Shown: positions 26,433 through 36,088 of the stretch, piece after piece
Position numbering within the stretch: the stretch's first letter is position 1
Layout: each line of letters begins with the position of its first letter
Source of the DNA: CAVYHX01 sp963768415
GTDB lineage: Bacteria > Pseudomonadota > Gammaproteobacteria > UBA9214
Length of the DNA stretch: 64,000 nucleotides
Assembly (NCBI GenBank): GCA_963768415.1
Contig: CAVYHX010000013.1
Span: 1 to 64,000, forward strand
Reading direction: 5' to 3'
Notes under the pieces: model-generated
The model's input: the letters and a program-made list of their open reading frames with translations, nothing else
The model's database searches: none
Told to the model about the DNA's origin: nothing
Made by a program: the position numbers and the translations under genes

Positions 26433-28461
26433 CTACAGGTTGGGTCCCTTCATGACGCGCCACCAGTTCAGGGCGCTTAGTTGCTGGTAACGCAGACGGA
26501 GTTCGTCCGTCCTGGCGTTATTAGTGAGCGGCTGGCCGTGGTGATCCTGGATCTGGTTCTGTGATGAAACGTCCAGCACCAGGTCGGGAGTGACGACGGC
26601 GTTGCTCCCGTAACCGATCGGAGGCGCTGCAGGATCCAGCATGTTATGTCCAAATGAGTAGTATTCAAATCCACGCGGGGCGCTGAGTTCAATCAGCGTG
26701 GGTATCACGTCAAGATGACTGCCGATGAAGTGCTGGGGCCGCGGCACATCCCGGAGGACTTCGGGACCGTAGAGAATAAATGGCACAGCGCGCTGGACGA
26801 GTAATGTTTGGCGCTTGTTGAATTCACGTCGGGACCAATGATCCCCGGTGATGGCGAAGAGGGCGAGGGGAAATCGATTCTCCGCCGTTGCGACGAAATC
26901 GCCCAGCGCTTTGTCGGCATACCAAAGGTGACCGAGGACTCGCGTTTGTTCCTCGTTGTATCCGCGCGCGGCGAACTCCTTCGCGAGCGCCTGACGGGGA
27001 AATCCTTTCGCATCGATGTCCACGCTGAAGGGGGCATGATACGAAATGGTCATGATTATGTTGAAGGTCGGTTGGTCGCTGGGCATCCCGAGCGCGAAGT
27101 CGAACAGTTCTTCATCGGGAACGCCCCATTCGTTGTGGGGCTGATCTGAGGCTATTTCGACGCCGCTGTGGACTTCGTCAAAACCCTGTTCGCGGCAGAA
27201 TTCGCCGATTCTTTGCCAGCTCAGGTAGCCGGGATAAAAGAACCGGGTGCGATAGCCAAGCGATTTGAAGATTGCCGCCGGCGCCATAGGCAGTCCCCTG
27301 GTCGGCAAGGGTTGGTAGTTCACGTTGAAGCCGGTATCGAGGGTGCCGGAGATCAGCGCGGACAGACTGGCAATGGTATGGTCCCCGCCCGAGAGGAAAG
27401 CATCCGCGGCAAAGCCTGCGTGGCCCAGGGCGATCAAACGGTCGTTGACATGGAGCCCCAGGTTTTCCGGCTGCATTCCCCAGGTGTCGTAGCTTTCCTC
27501 GACGATTATGAAAATGTGCCGGGGTGGCACCGACGGGGAACCGGGCGCGATGCGTTTCAGGTGTTCATCGAGGTTTGTCACGTCAGTGACTTTCGGGAAC
27601 CAATCCCGCGCCGCCGCGCGGATGTCGCCACCGGGAAGGATTGCGGCAAGGCCTTTCGAGTGCGCGAGGGTTTGATGGTTGCGAATGGCGCGCTTGAGCG
27701 CTGCGAATGGGTTGAGGACCAGCTTGTTCAGAAAGACGTCGTTCGTTGTGGCGGCGGCGGTGACCTGGACCGGCCTGTTGTCGAATGATGCGCGCATGCC
27801 GGTGATCAGCAGGGAAACGACTACGACTGGTGTTGCCCACTGGCGCCAGCTCGATGCAAGCGCGGGCGAAAGCGGGAAACGCCGCAATGCTGTGTGCCCT
27901 GCGACTCCGCCCTGCCCAGATCAGGCCTGCGATCAGCGTTGCCGCCATGAACATCAGCAGGAAGACTGGATAACTTTTCCAAATGGTTTGGGCGATGGCG
28001 GTGCGGTCATCGAATAGTAAACCGAAAATCCAGTGGTTGAATTGATCGTGGTACTCGTGAAAATAACCCACATCCACGATGAAGATCAGGACGCAAAGCG
28101 CGGTGAGTGTAACTGCCCAAACCCGGCGAATCCGTGCAGGCCACTGGCCAAGGGGGCGAAAGAAGGAAATCAATGTCAGCGCCACGACAGGAGCGACGCC
28201 GTAGCTGGCCATCGAAATATCGAATCGAAGGCCGCTTGCAAAGCATTTCAATACTTCATTGAAATCACTTTCCGGCGCAAGTTCGTGCCTGAACAGAACC
28301 AGTAACAGGGCGCGAAACGCCACCATCATCAGCATAAGTGCCAGCCACAAAGCTAAATCGGCATGGAGATTCCGAAGCGCGTGTATGCCGGAAAATCCGG
28401 ATTGCGCGGAGTCAATGCCAGCAACCTTGGAGGGAAGTGACGGGATTTTGCTTTGGGTCAT
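26433..28461 (-). pseudogene. LtaS-like membrane sulfatase/phosphoglycerol transferase, frameshifted
   Basis: The N-terminal part (from ATG at 28461) has about five transmembrane helices. The C-terminal part is an alkaline-phosphatase-superfamily sulfatase domain (HIFIIVEESYDTWG, then ALFAITGDHW). The two parts lie in different frames, joined near 27870-27910, so one single-base change separates them. If intact it would be a protein of about 670 residues that transfers phosphoglycerol or phosphoethanolamine groups in the periplasm. The C-terminal frame could restart at a TTG at 27887, which would lack the membrane anchor. The break is real decay or an assembly indel. Confidence 0.8.
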
Positions 28462-28699
28462 GACTGGTTAAGGGATCTGTTGCGGTACGAATTCTGGATC
28501 AGATGACACAAATCCTGTTGCCAGGATGGATCTGAAACCCGGACTATTTCAAGTACAGGTGGAACGTATGCTAGCTGATACCACGAATTCTATTCAGCCG
28601 GAACCTGTCGTCCGCAATAATTGAATCCCGCTGATTCCTAATTATGCAGTTACCTCTGCATCGCGCCGTTGCCAATGATGCGGCAAGATACTGCCCGCA

Positions 28700-29085
28700 A
28701 TGGATGGTGTCAAAACGATAATCACACTGCTCGGCGACCTGGCCATATTTCTCTGGCTCTTTCTACGTCCGCAGGGCGCACTCGCGGCAGAAAACATCTT
28801 CCTGCGTAAACAATTGGCTACGTTCCAGGAGCGGAAGGCCAGGCCTCACCGGCCAGACATACCGATCCGAATTGTACTCGTGCTGATTTCCAGGTTATTC
28901 AACTGGCGTGACTGACTGGTTGTTGTCCAGCCCCGGACATTAGTCCGATGGCACCGTCAGGGCTTTCGCCTGTACTGGCGCTGGAAATCACGACCAGGAC
29001 GACCACCGAAACCCGTCAAACTCAGGCAACTGATCCGCGAAATGGCCATGAGTAATCCGTCCTGGGGCGAGGCGCGCATTGCCAA
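28700..29085 (+). pseudogene. N-terminal fragment of an integrase-type transposase
   Basis: The open frame (AAENIFLRKQLATFQERK...) resembles the N-terminus of IS transposases with an rve core. An in-frame TGA at 28913 is followed by further homologous sequence (LVRWHRQGFRLYWRWKS...SWGEARIA) in the same frame to about 29085, where it stops abruptly at a simple AAAGGAAAAAAG repeat. The catalytic domain is missing. It is related in kind to the intact IS at 43544. Confidence 0.75.
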
Positions 29086-29107
29086 AGGAAAAAAGCAAAG
29101 GAAAAAA

Positions 29108-29157
29108 GTGTCAGAGCACATTTATCTCTAATATAAGGAGAAAATGTGCTCTGACAC
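29108..29157. repeat. 16-bp perfect inverted repeat, transposon-end-like
   Basis: GTGTCAGAGCACATTT at 29108-29123 is exactly complementary to 29142-29157 over an 18-base loop. It is followed by a short direct repeat, GACACCTATTTT. It looks like paired ends of a deleted Y1-type element that truncates the preceding transposase fragment. Confidence 0.7.
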
Positions 29158-29187
29158 CTATTTTATGACACCTATTTTAAAAGCAAT

Positions 29188-29215
29188 TTGATATGCTGGG
29201 CACTTTATATATAAT
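29188..29215 (+). promoter_or_regulatory. Strong sigma-70 promoter of the OmpA-family gene
   Basis: The -35 box is TTGATA at 29188-29193 and the -10 box is TATAAT at 29210-29215, with a 16-bp spacer. The ATG at 29261 follows after about 45 bases. The region is AT-rich. Confidence 0.75.
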
Positions 29216-29260
29216 TATTTAATTATATTACCAACAAATAACTATCCAGGAGAGCCGTTC

Positions 29261-30046
29261 ATGACAACGCGCACGCTGATTATTTCACTGGTCCTTGCCG
29301 TGACTACCCTGTTATCGACTGCTAGCCAGGCCTGGTGGGGGGACCCATGGCATGGCTACAACGGCTACAACGGCTGGGGCCCGATGCATGGCTATACGGG
29401 TGGCGATGTCGGCTTCAACATGAACTTCCGCGGACGCGGCCATGGCCGCGGTTACGGCTACGGACGCGGTTACAGTTACGGATATCCGTACTACGCACCG
29501 GTCGCTTACTACCCACCGGTCGCCTACTATGCACCGCCACCCGTACCGGCACCGGCACCCGTTGTGATCGAACAACCGGTGGTCATCGACAGTGACAACG
29601 ACAGCATCGCCGATACCCGGGACCTGTGCCCGGACACGCCAGCCGGTACCGAGGTCGAATTCACCGGTTGCCCCAAGGACCAACCGATCACCCTCAGGGG
29701 TGTGAACTTCAAGCTCGACTCCGCAGAACTCACCCCGGAATCCAGCGACATCCTCGATGTGGTTGCCAATACGCTCAGCAGCCACACGGAAGTCACCGTC
29801 GAAGTCGGTGGTCATACCGACAGCCAGGGTGATGATGCCTACAACCTGGACCTGTCTGCACGTCGCGCCAGTACCGTGCGTGATTACCTGATTACACACG
29901 GCGTTCCGGCGGCCAACCTGACATCTGCCGGTTACGGTGAAACGCGCCTGATCGACATGGCTCAAACACCCGGGGCACATGCCATTAACCGTCGCGTGGA
30001 ACTGATACGCACCGATATATCAGCTACACAGGTGACACAACAGTAA
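29261..30046 (+). CDS. OmpA-family outer membrane/peptidoglycan-binding protein
   Basis: A 261-residue exported protein. It has a signal peptide (1-24, ending SQA), a Gly/Tyr-rich flexible region (about 25-95) with repeated YGYG and RGRGHGRG, a Pro-rich linker, a short calcium-binding type-3-like repeat (DSDNDSIADTRDLCPDTP), and a C-terminal OmpA domain. That domain has the peptidoglycan-binding VEVGGHTDSQGDDAYN and LSARRASTVRDYL motifs. AGGAG lies about eight bases before the ATG and a near-consensus promoter drives it. It probably tethers the envelope to peptidoglycan. Confidence 0.9.
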   Translation: MTTRTLIISLVLAVTTLLSTASQAWWGDPWHGYNGYNGWGPMHGYTGGDVGFNMNFRGRGHGRGYGYGRGYSYGYPYYAPVAYYPPVAYYAPPPVPAPAPVVIEQPVVIDSDNDSIADTRDLCPDTPAGTEVEFTGCPKDQPITLRGVNFKLDSAELTPESSDILDVVANTLSSHTEVTVEVGGHTDSQGDDAYNLDLSARRASTVRDYLITHGVPAANLTSAGYGETRLIDMAQTPGAHAINRRVELIRTDISATQVTQQ

Positions 30047-30048
30047 TT

Positions 30049-30228
30049 CAGGGGACAGTATACCTATTTATACTGTCAGTCCCTGTTGTCCGATATTCTC
30101 TTACGACCAGGCCGTGCGGGCTTCAGCGTAAACCCAGTCAGTTCCTCTGCCAATTCTATAAATGTCTCATCACCGCATGGTCAGCCGGTTTGGGTGCGTT
30201 TGCATTAAGTATACTGTCCCCGGAATTC
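30049..30228 (-). mobile_element. RAYT-derived MITE, copy 1
   Basis: Both RAYT ends flank about 150 bp that correspond to the C-terminal coding end of the transposase. The interior is deleted at the same point (after GGTGCG) as in copies at 32353 and 39549. It follows the OmpA-family gene. Confidence 0.85.
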
Positions 30229-30240
30229 CTTTATTTGCTG

Positions 30241-30978
30241 TCAGCGTCCGTTTTTGAAAACAATATCACCATACCAGGCAACGGCAGATTCCTGCGTGTT
30301 ATCCGTATCAGTCATGATGGCCACACCAGAAATCATTGCAGGCTCCTCACCGAATGCTGTTTTGTAATCAGCATAGACATTACGCCGCTCCGTTATCCAC
30401 TGCTGTGCTTTCGCGTCTCCTCCTTCGACAACAAACATCATGACCCGGTCGGTGTAGGGATTTTCAATCATGGCACCGGCCGTGCTGTTACTTCCCCAGA
30501 TATAGGTAATCGCCCGGTACGGCACGTCCTGACCGTAGATGAGACGGGCGGCCCGGTAGCGCAGACGCTCAAGGTAACTGGCCTGCCCGGGATCAAAGGC
30601 AAAGGTTATGTAGATCCTGGCTGGATAGTCATCCCCGGTCTTGCGAGTGACATCGCCCTTGCGCAGGATATTTTCGACCTTCCAGCGCCACTGGATGATC
30701 GGATAGTCTTTTGGTGACAGCGAGAGTGGCCTCATCAGTCCGGAGGCGGACTGTTCACTGACCGCCTTGATGACCACGGTGCCCGCATCAGCTACCAGCG
30801 AATAATCGGTGTAGCGATCGATCCCCTTGAACGAAAGTGGCTGCCAGCCAGCAGGCTGCTTTTCACCGGCAATGCTCCTGGAGAACAGCCCTGCTGCAAT
30901 CTCGACAGGCTGGGCAGACGGCCATCCTGTCCCAGCCAGCAGGATGACAAGCAACAACACCGCACTACTTCGTTTCAT
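30241..30978 (-). CDS. DUF3047 family exported protein
   Basis: A 245-residue protein with a signal peptide (MKRSSAVLLLVILLAGTGWP) and the DUF3047 core: GWQPLSF near the start, YPIIQWRWKVE and DYPARIYITFAF in the middle, and WYGDIVFK at the end. Probably periplasmic, with unknown function. I use the ATG at 30978; an ATG at 30990 adds four residues. A MITE lies directly past its stop. Confidence 0.85.
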   Translation of the reverse strand: MKRSSAVLLLVILLAGTGWPSAQPVEIAAGLFSRSIAGEKQPAGWQPLSFKGIDRYTDYSLVADAGTVVIKAVSEQSASGLMRPLSLSPKDYPIIQWRWKVENILRKGDVTRKTGDDYPARIYITFAFDPGQASYLERLRYRAARLIYGQDVPYRAITYIWGSNSTAGAMIENPYTDRVMMFVVEGGDAKAQQWITERRNVYADYKTAFGEEPAMISGVAIMTDTDNTQESAVAWYGDIVFKNGR

Positions 30979-31086
30979 ATTGGTGAGCATATTTATTCGA
31001 CAAATATATTATCAGGCATGCAGGTGAGCATAACTCACCTGCGATTGGCTCCACAGGCCACCAACAGATCGAAGAAGTTCACGAAA

Positions 31087-31113
31087 TGATTGAATGGTGA
31101 GTCGTGAAGGATT
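31087..31113 (-). repeat. Degenerate tRNA-Lys 3'-end copy, possible ancient att site
   Basis: TGATT, one mismatch, AATGGTG, one mismatch, then GTCGTGAAGGATT match the last part of tRNA-Lys and its 3' flank at 44837-44863 in 25 of 27 positions and in the same orientation. The match crosses the tRNA end, as att sites do. The neighbouring sequence is not tRNA-like. Confidence 0.5.
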
Positions 31114-31254
31114 ACTCGGACTGCGCCCTCGTCCCTTCGGTGTCAGCGTCGCTTATCCGGAGAATTATATACCGGAGGTATTCTCTATACCGGGGGAAGT
31201 CCACTCTTATCTCAACCGTCAGTGGAAACCGAGTAAAACCCGAGACAACTGAGA

Positions 31255-32317
31255 CTAATTCATAGATGCGATCTGGACTTGATTCTCATCGACCCCTTTG
31301 ATTCCTTGATTCAACAGATCAGTTCCCTTTTCCCTGCATCGGGCCAGGGCCTTTGCCAGGCTGCTGTCCAGGCGTCCCGTCTTCTCATCCTGCAACCGGA
31401 CTTGGACCTCGCGTAGTTGAACACAGCTGAGCGCGGGGTTCTCGACCAGACGTTTCAGTGTACGCTGGTCTGTACCGGCGAGCAGCTTATCGAGAATGCC
31501 GGCCTGCGTGTTCGGATTGCCCGCCAGCGCCAGGGCAATGCCGTAATTCTGTGCGCGCTTTTGATACAGCTCGGCCAGTATCCAGGCGGGGGTATTGACG
31601 TTGCCCGCCATGGTGGAGAAGAAATAGTCGGCGTAACTGTGGGTCCGATAGACCCGCATGATAGCCTCAGCTGGCACATTGACATGACGCAGCGCACTCA
31701 GGGCAACGCCAAAATCTGCCGACTGACTCAGCCGATCCAGATGTCAGGGCAGAGGCATGTGGATTCGATGCCAGCGGTAACAGCCAGGTGCGATCATCCG
31801 TTTCGGCAGCCAGTTGTTCGATGATCTGTGCCTCGCGACCCGGAGCGGCGGCCAGCCTTGCGGCCAGTGTGCGCTTGTTGGCCTTTATCGCCGCACGCTG
31901 GCGTTCCGCCTCCTGGTCCCGCGACTGGTTGAGCTGGCGGGTATCGTGCCAGCCATGCAGCTGGACCGCCAGCGCCCCGACCAGTCCAATCAGGGCAACA
32001 ACCATCCAGATTCGCGGCCAGGTAGTCGGGTGACCGGTTTGCCTGAGAAGACCGAGTCGGTGCCGGGCCGCCCCGAGGCCGAAGCCCAGCACACCGGGCA
32101 CCACCGCAATCATGGGAAGAAACAGAAATCCGATGCCGGAGGTCGAGCTGCGCGATTCCAGGATGGCGAAGGCGCCGAGAGTGAACGAGACCAGATAGGC
32201 CAGCAGACCGTAGTTACCGGCCCGCCGCCAGAAGGTGCCCGGCTTGCGCAGGGACTGCACGAGGCAGCCGAACACGAACACCAGCGGCACAATCGTGTAC
32301 CAGGTTATGAATAACAA
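31255..32317 (-). pseudogene. Membrane protein with C-terminal helical repeats, frameshifted
   Basis: The N-terminal part (from 32317) has about four hydrophobic helices (MLFITWYTIVPLVFVFGCLV first). The downstream part, in another frame from about 31740, has leucine-rich-variant-like helical units (LAGNPNTQAGILDKLLAG...RLVENPALS). The two frames join near 31720-31750: frame one runs on to a stop at 31667, while LDRLSQSADFGVAL continues in the second frame. One indel restores a protein of about 350 residues. Family not recognised. Confidence 0.65.
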
Positions 32318-32352
32318 ACGCGCTTACCTACCTGTAATTCAAGGGGCCTCTA

Positions 32353-32534
32353 TTCCGGGGACAGTATACCTATTTATAGTGTCAGGCCCTGTTGTCCGAG
32401 CTTTTCTTACGACCAGACCGTACGGACTTTAACGTACGCCCTGCCCGTTTCTCTGCCGTTTCTATATATGTCTCATCACCGTATAACCGGCCGGTTCGGG
32501 TGCGTTTACATTGAGTATACTGTCCCCGGAATTC
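32353..32534 (-). mobile_element. RAYT-derived MITE, copy 2
   Basis: Intact terminal repeats TTCCGGGGACAGTATAC and GTATACTGTCCCCGGAA enclose the same deleted interior as the copies at 30049 and 39549. It lies between the broken membrane gene and the EAL gene. Confidence 0.87.
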
Positions 32535-32560
32535 GATTGCGGTCGCGGCATAAACCTGGA

Positions 32561-33331
32561 TTAACCGATGTGCATCCGGTCCGCCGGCACATCGGGCAGG
32601 ATTTCGAATCCGGGTTCGGCAAAGTAGTTTCCTTGAAACAGTTCCACACCCCGGTCGACGAACCACGCGGCCTCGGCGATTTCCTCTACGCCTTCGGCCA
32701 GCAAGCCGATATGCAAATCCTTGCAAACCATGATAATTGCACGTGCAATTGCCTGACGTGGCGGACTTTTATGTATGCCTGTGACCAGCTGCCTGTCCAG
32801 CTTGATGAAGTCGGGTTGATACTCGGCAAGCAGGTTTAACCCTGCATAACCTGAACCGAAATCATCGATGGCTGTTTTGAAGCCCTGTTTTTTGTAACAG
32901 TTGATAATATTGGCCAGATGCGCCTGATCGCGTATCACTTCCCCTTCAATAACCTCGAAGACAATATTTTCGATGGGAAAGCCTTGTGCCCTGGCCGCCG
33001 CCACGGTGGTGCGTATACAAAGCTCCGGCTGATACACCGCATTCGGGAAAAAGTTGATATTGAGCCGACAGTCGATACCGAGTTTGGTTGCCAGCTCGAT
33101 GGCTTTGACACGGCAGCTCTGGTCGAAACGATAGAGATTATCCTGATTAACCCTCTGATAAATCTCTCCCGCAGGTTCATTACACAACCCGCGCACCAGG
33201 GCTTCATAGGAAAATATACAACTCTTTTTGATATTGACGATAGGCTGGAAGGCGTATGTGAAATCGAAATCCAGCCGCGATTGATCAGCACAGTGGCGAC
33301 ACTTTATCTGTGCGGTATCTTTCAGATCCAT
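32561..33331 (-). CDS. EAL-domain cyclic-di-GMP phosphodiesterase
   Basis: A 256-residue, single-domain EAL protein. It has the EAL signature in SYEALVRG, Asn in LNINFFPN, Glu in FEVIEGE, DDFGSGYAGLNLL for metal binding, and QGNYFAEPGF at the end. The catalytic residues look complete, so it should hydrolyse cyclic-di-GMP. A CxxC pair (CRHC, near residues 11-14) at the N-terminus might bind metal or sense redox state, which is inference. GGAG seven bases upstream supports the ATG at 33331. Confidence 0.9.
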   Translation of the reverse strand: MDLKDTAQIKCRHCADQSRLDFDFTYAFQPIVNIKKSCIFSYEALVRGLCNEPAGEIYQRVNQDNLYRFDQSCRVKAIELATKLGIDCRLNINFFPNAVYQPELCIRTTVAAARAQGFPIENIVFEVIEGEVIRDQAHLANIINCYKKQGFKTAIDDFGSGYAGLNLLAEYQPDFIKLDRQLVTGIHKSPPRQAIARAIIMVCKDLHIGLLAEGVEEIAEAAWFVDRGVELFQGNYFAEPGFEILPDVPADRMHIG

Positions 33332-33444
33332 ATCCTTCTCCAGTGGCTGTTTATATTCTTTGATGCCAAGTATAGCTGTGTAGAGATGAAGTAATGCAAC
33401 CCGCTTTTTGGCTCCCGCCGAATCGCCCGCTAAATCACCGGTAC

Positions 33445-33660
33445 AGATCGGGGTCGATATCTACAAGGACCGGATCAGGAGCGTGCCCGCCGAACATTAC
33501 CGTCTGGTTCCGAATGCGGCAGGCCGTCATGGGTGACCTTTTCGGGCACATCAGGGAGAGCCCCTGGAGCATTGACCTGTTGCTGCGTAATTTCATTCTT
33601 GTGAATAGCCGCCGGCTGCGTGTCATGATGGGCCAGTTTGCGATGCGAAAACCATATTAG
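33445..33660 (+). pseudogene. Internal fragment of an IS transposase related to the one at 43626
   Basis: Two frames together read DIYKDRIRSVPAEHYRL, then LFGHIRESPWSIDLLLRNFIL and RRLRVMMGQFAMRK. They align with IDKDVVRRVLAAHYRPE, LGHAKDSLWSIDLFRCESIL and HWVLVVMDQFTRRI of the intact transposase. A frameshift near 33530 and loss of both ends make it inactive. Confidence 0.75.
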
Positions 33661-33780
33661 TGAGTCAATACAAGCATGACAGGCAAGTTGGCTGAACCCA
33701 TCGCAGCGGAGCGCGCTGTATGCATGCTCTGGTTCATAAGCTGTGCGATGAGCCGCATCAAAATATTGAATGTGTATTTG

Positions 33781-33809
33781 TGAACTTTTTCGAAACATAA
33801 ATATCGTAA
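33781..33809 (+). promoter_or_regulatory. Possible sigma-E/ECF-type promoter of the fasciclin gene
   Basis: TGAACTT at 33781-33787 resembles the GGAACTT -35 box of sigma-E promoters. TCGTAA follows after 16 bases. The fit to the -10 box is partial. Confidence 0.3.
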
Positions 33810-33916
33810 GTCTGTGTTGCATCGGCACACACTATGGGGAGCTCGGCTGCAGACAATTCCCGCATATCGTGTGCCCATCACCCGCAGTTCCAACCCACGA
33901 TCAAGAGGAGCACAAG

Positions 33917-34606
33917 ATGACACATTCAACCCGAAGGATGAATCACCTACTTATCTACAGCACCTGCGCCCTGACCCTGGGGGCGATGAGTGGTGCGGTT
34001 GATGCAAACATGTGCATGAAAAGACCGTATGGTCACCACGCCTACATGACACCCATGCACGCATATGGCATGCATCGATATCCCGGCCCGATGCAGTCAT
34101 ACGGTTATCCTGCGCATCAGTACGACAAGTATTCTCACAAGGAGGTGCCGGTTAAAAAAGCTCGAAAGGTGGAACAACCACAAAAATACGCCACTGCACC
34201 TGAAACACAGCTGCTGCCATCTCAGGGACCGGACATCATCGAGGTAGCCGCCGTCGCAGGGGACTTCCACACCCTCATCAAGGCTGTTGTTGCTGCTGAT
34301 TTGTACGATACGCTGCGTGGTGATGGACCATTCACGGTCTTCGCGCCCACTGATGCCGCCTTTGCCAAGCTACCCGAGGGTACGCTTGAAGGATTGCTGG
34401 CTGACAAGGAGAAACTTGCAGCGGTGCTCAGTTACCATGTCGTTCCGGGTCGAGTGACCGCAGCCGATATCCTGCAGCAGCGTGAACTCGAGACAGTTCA
34501 GGGGCAAAGACTATCGATTGATTCACTCTCGGTAGTCAGTGCAGACATTGAAACTGCCAACGGCATCATCCACGTAATCGACAGCGTCCTGATTCCAGGC
34601 TCGTAA
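33917..34606 (+). CDS. Secreted fasciclin-domain protein
   Basis: A 229-residue exported protein. It has a signal peptide (ending near ALTLGAMSGAVDA), a Met/His/Tyr/Gly/Pro-rich segment (about 32-72), a basic linker, and one fasciclin (FAS1) domain with the H1 box TVFAPTDAAFAKLP, the YH core LSYHVVPG, and the H2 box NGIIHVIDSVLIP. FAS1 domains mediate adhesion or protein interaction. The His/Met-rich segment could bind metal (inference). GAGGAG lies about eight bases before the chosen ATG at 33917. Confidence 0.92.
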   Translation: MTHSTRRMNHLLIYSTCALTLGAMSGAVDANMCMKRPYGHHAYMTPMHAYGMHRYPGPMQSYGYPAHQYDKYSHKEVPVKKARKVEQPQKYATAPETQLLPSQGPDIIEVAAVAGDFHTLIKAVVAADLYDTLRGDGPFTVFAPTDAAFAKLPEGTLEGLLADKEKLAAVLSYHVVPGRVTAADILQQRELETVQGQRLSIDSLSVVSADIETANGIIHVIDSVLIPGS

Positions 34607-34613
34607 AATAACA

Positions 34614-34637
34614 GCGGCGTGCAACCGTGCACGCCGC
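34614..34637. terminator. Perfect 10-bp GC hairpin after the fasciclin gene
   Basis: GCGGCGTGCA and TGCACGCCGC pair perfectly around an ACCG loop, eight bases after the stop. Only a weak T-run follows (ACTTTC), so it may be a partial terminator or an mRNA-stabilising hairpin. Confidence 0.6.
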
Positions 34638-34765
34638 ACTTTCAACAAGCGCCAGCCTATATTGACAGTCAATACATACTTGACGCACACCCTGATACGA
34701 GTCGGCGGTCAGGCTGCTCTATATCCGCTGCACATGGAACGTTCACAGTCGATCGGAGAACCAGC

Positions 34766-36088
34766 ATGATAAACGGCAATAAACCCGCCTCGTCGCTACC
34801 CCGCGGCCGGCTTGAGCGGCTGGCACACCTCGGCGGACTTGCCGGCAGGGTCGCGGGTGGCATGCTCGCAGAGGGCATGCGCCAGGTGGCAAGGGGTAAC
34901 CTGCCCCGCGCAGCCGACCTGGTGTTAACGCCTGCCAACGCCCGGCATGTCGCCGAGAAATTGTCTGAACTGCGCGGTGCGGCCATGAAGGTGGGGCAAC
35001 TCCTGTCCATGGATGCCGGCGACATCCTCCCGGCCGAACTGGCGGCCATTCTCGCCAGGTTGCGCGCCGACGCCAGGCCCATGCCCATGAGCGAGGTGGT
35101 CACAGTGATGCAGGAGTCGTTCGGCCAGGGGTGGGAGCAGCATTTCAAGCGCTTCTCGTTTACACCAATGGCGGCGGCATCAATCGGACAGGTGCATGCG
35201 GCGATATCGCAAAGTGACCGGCAACTGGCGCTTAAAATCCAGTATCCCGGTATTGATCAGAGTATCGACAGTGATGTGGGCAACGTCGCCACGCTGCTGA
35301 AGGTTTCGCGCCTGGTCCCCGATGGCCTTGATCTGCACCCCCTGCTGCAGGAGGCCAAGCGCCAGCTGCATGAAGAAGCCGACTATCTGCTGGAGGCCGA
35401 GCATCTGAGACGCTTCGCGGTTGCGCTGGAGGATACACCGGAGTTCCTGGTGCCCGGCGTTGATGAGTATTTTACCCGGAGGAACATCCTTGCCATGGAT
35501 TTCCTGGAGGGAGAACCCATCGAATCCCTGGACACTGCCACCCAGGCGACACGAGACCGGGTCGTGGGGTTGCTGCTCGAATTACTTTTCCGCGAGCTGT
35601 TCGAGTTCGGGATGATTCAAACCGATCCCAACTTTGCGAACTATCTCTACAACACCAGAACCCGGCAGCTGGGACTGCTCGACTTCGGCGCCACCCGGGG
35701 TTATCCCGTCGCAGTCATCGAGGCCTACCGGGGATTACTCGAGGCGGCATTGCGCGAAGACCACGCGGCCATGTCCGCGAGCGCACAGGCGATCGGCTAC
35801 TTCAAGAAGGATATCCATGCACAGCAGCGCGCGGCGGTGATGGAACTGTTCATCTTAGCCACCGAGCCGGCCCGCACCCGTGGCCGCTTTGACTTTGGCG
35901 CGAGCGACCTGGCCATACGCATACGCGACGCCGGCATGGCACTGAGCTTCGAACAGGGCTACTGGCATACACCGCCCGCAGATGCGGTATTCCTGCACCG
36001 CAAGCTGGGCGGACTATACTTGCTGGCCGCACGCCTGCGTGCAAAGGTCGACGTGCGCATTATCCTCGAACGGTATCTGCTATCATGA
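34766..36088 (+). CDS. ABC1/UbiB-family atypical kinase
   Basis: A 440-residue protein of the AarF/ADCK family. It carries the KxGQ motif (MKVGQLLSMDAGDILP), the Ala-rich loop AAASIGQVH, the catalytic Lys in LALKIQYPG, FEFGMIQTDPNFANYLY and LDFGATRGY. Relatives support ubiquinone synthesis or lipid-linked processes at the membrane. No ubi gene lies nearby, so the partner is not known. CGGAGAA precedes the ATG at 34766. Its stop overlaps the next gene start (ATGA). Confidence 0.9.
   Translation: MINGNKPASSLPRGRLERLAHLGGLAGRVAGGMLAEGMRQVARGNLPRAADLVLTPANARHVAEKLSELRGAAMKVGQLLSMDAGDILPAELAAILARLRADARPMPMSEVVTVMQESFGQGWEQHFKRFSFTPMAAASIGQVHAAISQSDRQLALKIQYPGIDQSIDSDVGNVATLLKVSRLVPDGLDLHPLLQEAKRQLHEEADYLLEAEHLRRFAVALEDTPEFLVPGVDEYFTRRNILAMDFLEGEPIESLDTATQATRDRVVGLLLELLFRELFEFGMIQTDPNFANYLYNTRTRQLGLLDFGATRGYPVAVIEAYRGLLEAALREDHAAMSASAQAIGYFKKDIHAQQRAAVMELFILATEPARTRGRFDFGASDLAIRIRDAGMALSFEQGYWHTPPADAVFLHRKLGGLYLLAARLRAKVDVRIILERYLLS

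Larger units (their letters stand above)
33332..33916. other. Intergenic region with an IS remnant and a candidate ECF promoter
   Basis: It contains the transposase fragment at about 33445-33660, listed separately, and a TGAACTT-N16-TCGTAA motif at 33781-33809 upstream of the fasciclin gene. No intact gene is seen. Confidence 0.5.

Noticed and set aside
27870..27910. Programmed frameshift as the explanation for the split sulfatase gene
   Set aside because: No slippery heptamer with a downstream structure was seen at the junction, so decay or a sequence error is simpler.
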